This document shows, piece by piece, positions 60,902 through 64,000 of a stretch of DNA of 64,000 bases. The position numbers and the translations under genes were made by a program. The stretch is taken from assembly GCA_947632415.1 (NCBI GenBank), contig CANRPB010000001.1, positions 34,654 to 98,653 on the forward strand, read 5' to 3'. Under the pieces are notes generated by a model that saw nothing but the letters and a program-made list of their open reading frames with translations, was not told where the DNA came from and did no database searches. The first letter of the stretch is position 1. Every line of letters begins with the position of its first letter. The DNA comes from an uncultured Bacilli bacterium. Its GTDB lineage: Bacteria > Bacillota_I > Bacilli_A > RF39 > UBA660.

Positions 60902-61816
60902 ATGTTAGAAGATAGAATTATAGTTCAAGACCGTGGATTTGATGCTGGTCTAGCTGCTTTAATGCAGAATGCTAATAAAGGTTTGGACCCGACTGCTTTA
61001 CTAGCTATGATGAATAACAATGGTGGCATGAATGGTGGTTGGTGGTGGATATGGATTATCCTCATCTTCTTCTGTTGGGGTGGCTTTGGTGGTAATGGTT
61101 TTGGTAACCGTAATGCTGGGCAACTTGCTACTGAATTAAACAATGACGCTAATACTAACTTACTACTGCAAGCTATCAATGGTAATAGAGATGCTATAGG
61201 TAACTTAGCTAATACTCTGAATTGTGATATTAACTCAGTACAAACTGCATTAAATACTATCAATACTGGTGTTAGTACTTTAGCTTGTGACGTTAAACTA
61301 AGTGGTAGTCAGGTAATGAATGCTATTACTTCAGGTGATGCATCCTTAGCTGCACAATTAGCTAGCTGTTGCTGTGATGTACGTGAGTCTATTGCTAGTG
61401 TTAATAACAACATAACTAAAATGGGTTATGAGAACCAATTAGCTAACTGCAACCAGACTAATACACTGCAGAACACTATTACCAGTGGGTTCAACTCCTT
61501 GATGAGCGATAACGCTAATAAGTTCAATGTACTTGGTGCTAAGATTGATGCACAGACTCAAATCATTAATGATAAGTTCTGTCAGCTTGAAATGCGTGAG
61601 ATGCAGAATAAGATTGATGCCCTTAGAGATGAAAAACAAGCATATCAGATGTCAGCACTGTCACAGACTCAAACAACTAATATAGTTAATCAGTTGAGAC
61701 CTACACCAATACCTGCATATATTACTTGCAACCCGTATGGTTGTAATGGTGGTTTAAACTACTATGGTTCACCGTACAGCTACGGTTTGAATGACGGTTG
61801 TAGTTGCAATGGTTAA
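60902..61816 (+). CDS. Membrane-linked surface protein, 304 aa
   Basis: N-terminal amphipathic part with GGWWWIWIILIFFCWGGFGG, one hydrophobic segment, then a long Asn/Thr/Ala-rich repeat region with CCCD cluster and an Asn/Gly/Tyr-rich C-terminus. No TAG. Common type of late, abundant phage protein in Bacteroidota; function not established. Confidence 0.6.
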   Translation: MLEDRIIVQDRGFDAGLAALMQNANKGLDPTALLAMMNNNGGMNGGWWWIWIILIFFCWGGFGGNGFGNRNAGQLATELNNDANTNLLLQAINGNRDAIGNLANTLNCDINSVQTALNTINTGVSTLACDVKLSGSQVMNAITSGDASLAAQLASCCCDVRESIASVNNNITKMGYENQLANCNQTNTLQNTITSGFNSLMSDNANKFNVLGAKIDAQTQIINDKFCQLEMREMQNKIDALRDEKQAYQMSALSQTQTTNIVNQLRPTPIPAYITCNPYGCNGGLNYYGSPYSYGLNDGCSCNG

Positions 61817-61830
61817 GGAAGGAGGTAAGT

Positions 61831-62241
61831 ATGTTTTACCCTTTTAATAGAGTTAAGACTATAGACAATTTTGGTATACCAGTACTAAAGACTATATATG
61901 TTACTACTGATACTGCAGGTACTTCAGTTACTTATGGTATATGCCCTAAATTGTTCAAATAGCTGCCATGTGAAGGTCTATTCCTGTTGAATGTAGTTAA
62001 TACTCCGCCTACTACTGCTACAGGTACTTACACCGTAAATATAGACCCAACGTTGACTGTAAGCCAAGCTAATGCTACTACTACGACTACTACGTCTAGC
62101 AGCGGCAGAGCTTTATTAAACGGCGCAGGTGCTAAAGAAACTAATGCCAACATTACTACAGGTAATCGTTACTTAGTTTACTTTAATAAGACTACTGGTA
62201 CATTCTAGGTAGTTAATCATATACCTGCAGCTGCTGCATAA
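61831..62241 (+). CDS. Small virion-type protein, 136 aa, recoded
   Basis: Strong Shine-Dalgarno GGAAGGAGGT at 61818-61827 sets the start. Two TAGs. Thr-rich beta protein; may be a decoration or fibre accessory. Ends TAA just before a hairpin. Confidence 0.6.
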
Positions 62242-62246
62242 TAATT

Positions 62247-62264
62247 GGGCCCCATTAGGGGCCC
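62247..62264 (+). terminator. GC-rich hairpin, possible terminator
   Basis: Perfect stem GGGCCCC-ATTA-GGGGCCC right after the stop, without a T tract. Confidence 0.45.
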
Positions 62265-62280
62265 TTAAACGCGTTAGAAC

Positions 62281-62766
62281 ATGTTATTATTTAGTTAGTT
62301 AAATACTGGAGATAAAGTATACATAATTGAAGTAGTCGGTACTTTCAAGAAGACTACTGAATATAATGAAGGTACTGTTACTTAGGTTGGTACAGTCTAT
62401 GATGAACCTATCCAGCCTAATTAGTTCCCTATACCGAATCAAAGACGTAAAGTAGTAGATGTTACTATATAGTGCAATGGTGAAACAAAGAAGTTCACTA
62501 TACCAGAGAATAAGTCTATCATAACTGATAATACTATAGGTTTAACTATATCTACTGATAAATAGGAGATTATAAATGTAGTTAGGAACTAGTATGATGT
62601 GTATAGGCAGCGTAAGGAAGCCATGACTAAATGTGATGAAGAGATGGATAGGTGTAGATTTATACTTGATAAACTAAATGCTACACCAACTAATACTGAT
62701 GAAATATCTACCCTTAAGGCTGAAATAGCTGAATTAAAGTAGTTACTTACTAAATAGGCTGAATAA
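62281..62766 (+). CDS. Hypothetical protein, 161 aa, recoded
   Basis: Nine or so TAG codons. Beta-rich N-terminus, C-terminal coiled coil (EISTLKAEIAELKQLLTKQ). No known domain. Followed by a strong terminator. Confidence 0.55.
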
Positions 62767-62775
62767 GGTTGACCG

Positions 62776-62798
62776 GCTCGCTCACTAGCGAGCTTTTT
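62776..62798 (+). terminator. Rho-independent terminator
   Basis: GCTCGCT-CACT-AGCGAGC stem followed by TTTTT. Ends the preceding transcription unit. Confidence 0.8.
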
Positions 62799-62839
62799 GT
62801 ATTTATAGTGGGTATGATAGAGATATTACGCTGAGGTGC

Positions 62840-62901
62840 TTATAATAAATTTTCCTCGCTTCGCTCGCAATACCTCGCTACGCTCGGAAAATTCATTATA
62901 A
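62840..62901. repeat. 16-bp inverted repeat (possible cruciform)
   Basis: TTATAATAAATTTTCC pairs with GGAAAATTCATTATAA (one mismatch) around CTCGCTTCGCTCG repeats. It immediately precedes copy 3 of the phased repeat. Confidence 0.6.
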
Positions 62902-62979
62902 AGCGATTTAAGCAACGCTATTAGTCAAATGGTACAATTGTACTACTGCGAACAGAAAGTGGCTTAAAACGCCTTAAAA
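62896..62979. repeat. Phased TTTTAAG inverted repeat, copy 3
   Basis: Left boxes TTATAAAG (62896) and TTTAAG (62907); right boxes CTTAAAA (62963) and CTTAAAA (62973), 10-nt step. Followed by GGCTATTATAACGTTATAG and the next gene's ATG (63013). Confidence 0.65.
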
Positions 62980-63012
62980 TGCGTTCTAGGGCTATTATAA
63001 CGTTATAGTACT

Positions 63013-63666
63013 ATGAGTTTAAATGAACACATCGACAATATACTGCAGATACTACGTAATAGTAACGTGGTAGAGTCTGAGCATATAAGTCGTATATAGA
63101 TTGAAAAATGGATACTGTACTATCGTGCAATGCTCATTAAGTAGAAGATAGATAAGGATGAGTTAATAGATGAGGAGTTCCTAACTACGATAGAACCAGT
63201 ATAGCTAACACGTAAAGAGACTGTACCAGGTCACTTTACTTATGAAAGTGATGTAACACTACCTAAACTAATGAATTTCAAACGCAGATCAGGTATCATC
63301 AATGTACGTGACATGTTTGGTAACATAATTCAAGTAGGTAGTTTGACTAAAGCCCGTATGCAGAAATACCGTAAAGCTACGTGTAAAGACTATATTGCGT
63401 GGGTGAAGAATAATAAAGTATATATTGAAGGTGGTAGCAATTAGTTAGAGTATATAAGCATGGATGTCATACTTGAAGATCCTAGGGACTTAGGTGATTG
63501 CTATAACCCTGATTGTGAGTTCCCATTACCAGTGTATATGACACCAACTATAGTTCAGTTAATCATGGCTAATGAACTTAAGACTATGGTTGCTATGCCT
63601 AGTGATGAAAGTAATAACTCACATGATGATTTATAGAATATAGCATTAAAAACTAGATAGCAATGA
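63013..63666 (+). CDS. Structural-type protein, 217 aa, recoded
   Basis: Opens a new plus-strand unit after the 62.8-63.0 kb control region. Seven or so TAGs. Contains FKRRSGIINVRDMFGNIIQVGSLTKARMQKYRKA and ends TGA overlapping the next ATG. A tail/virion gene by style; not identified. Confidence 0.55.
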
Positions 63667-64000
63667 CATCGAAGCATTATAACAGTATAGACTTTTATAA
63701 AGCATATATAGCATCTATTGAATAGGGTACTGTCTATGATATTGACTTCAAGACTTACAGGTCTATAATATTTGATTATTTCAAGTTTATCAGGGATGCA
63801 ATATTTGACGGTAATGAGTTTAAGCTACCATGCAGGTTGGGCACTATATAGATAGTTAAGCATAAACCTAAGTAGTATGACAAATAGAGTCTAAGGTATG
63901 ACTGGAAAGCAATGAAAGAATTGGGTAAGCCAGTTTACTATTTTAATGAACATTCTGGCGGGTATAAGTTCCGCTATCTTTGGGGAAAGAAAGATATGCT
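63663..64000 (+). CDS. Partial late protein, recoded, cut by window end
   Basis: Starts at an ATG overlapping the previous stop and runs off the window. TAG codons at several positions. Begins MTSKHYNSIDFYKAYIASIEQGTVY. No domain visible in the part present. Confidence 0.55.

Overview
This window is part of a large tailed-phage genome of the crAss-like type (order Crassvirales), probably infecting a gut Bacteroidota host. The case rests on gene content and layout. A minus-strand block carries replication genes: TOPRIM primase, SSB-like protein, Sak4/RecA-like ATPase, DnaB-type helicase and family B DNA polymerase. A plus-strand block carries packaging and virion genes: large terminase, portal, head proteins, HK97-type major capsid protein, neck proteins and tail fibres. 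The DNA is AT-rich and Shine-Dalgarno sites are mostly weak. The late plus-strand genes read correctly only if TAG is a sense codon, most likely Gln (genetic code 15). From about 22.8 kb onward almost every virion gene has in-frame TAGs and ends in TAA or TGA, while the minus-strand genes have no internal TAG.

Layout. 0-9.9 kb (minus): replication module, interrupted by three tRNA or tRNA-like elements that each lie just upstream of a start codon. 9.9-12.0 kb: about 2.1 kb without a credible ORF, full of local hairpins and read here as a candidate giant structured RNA. 12.0-16.7 kb (minus): hypothetical and membrane proteins and an ECF-type sigma factor. 16.7-17.6 kb: a tRNA-like gene and a second structured non-coding region. 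17.6-22.2 kb (minus): small proteins, many membrane-anchored or secreted, ending in a GC-richer gene built from a string of perfect hairpins. 22.2-22.65 kb: the strand-switch control region. 22.66-62.8 kb (plus): early-late small genes, then tRNA-Met, intein-containing TerL, portal, head and protease-like genes, an MCP split by a group I intron with an HNH ORF, a free-standing GIY-YIG endonuclease, neck genes, tail fibres, a diversity-generating retroelement (variable repeat, template repeat, reverse transcriptase), putative lysis or membrane proteins and surface proteins. 62.8-64.0 kb: another control region and two more recoded late genes, the last cut by the window end.

How it works together (inference). 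The minus block replicates the genome. The sigma factor and helically phased TTTTAAG-type inverted repeats at unit boundaries may direct transcription. The recoded plus block builds the virion. The retroelement diversifies the C-type-lectin-like tip of one fibre. Five tRNA or tRNA-like elements, two of them reduced to acceptor plus T arm, sit within 4-52 nt upstream of start codons and could act as RNA-processing punctuation. No suppressor tRNA with a CUA anticodon could be identified in this window.
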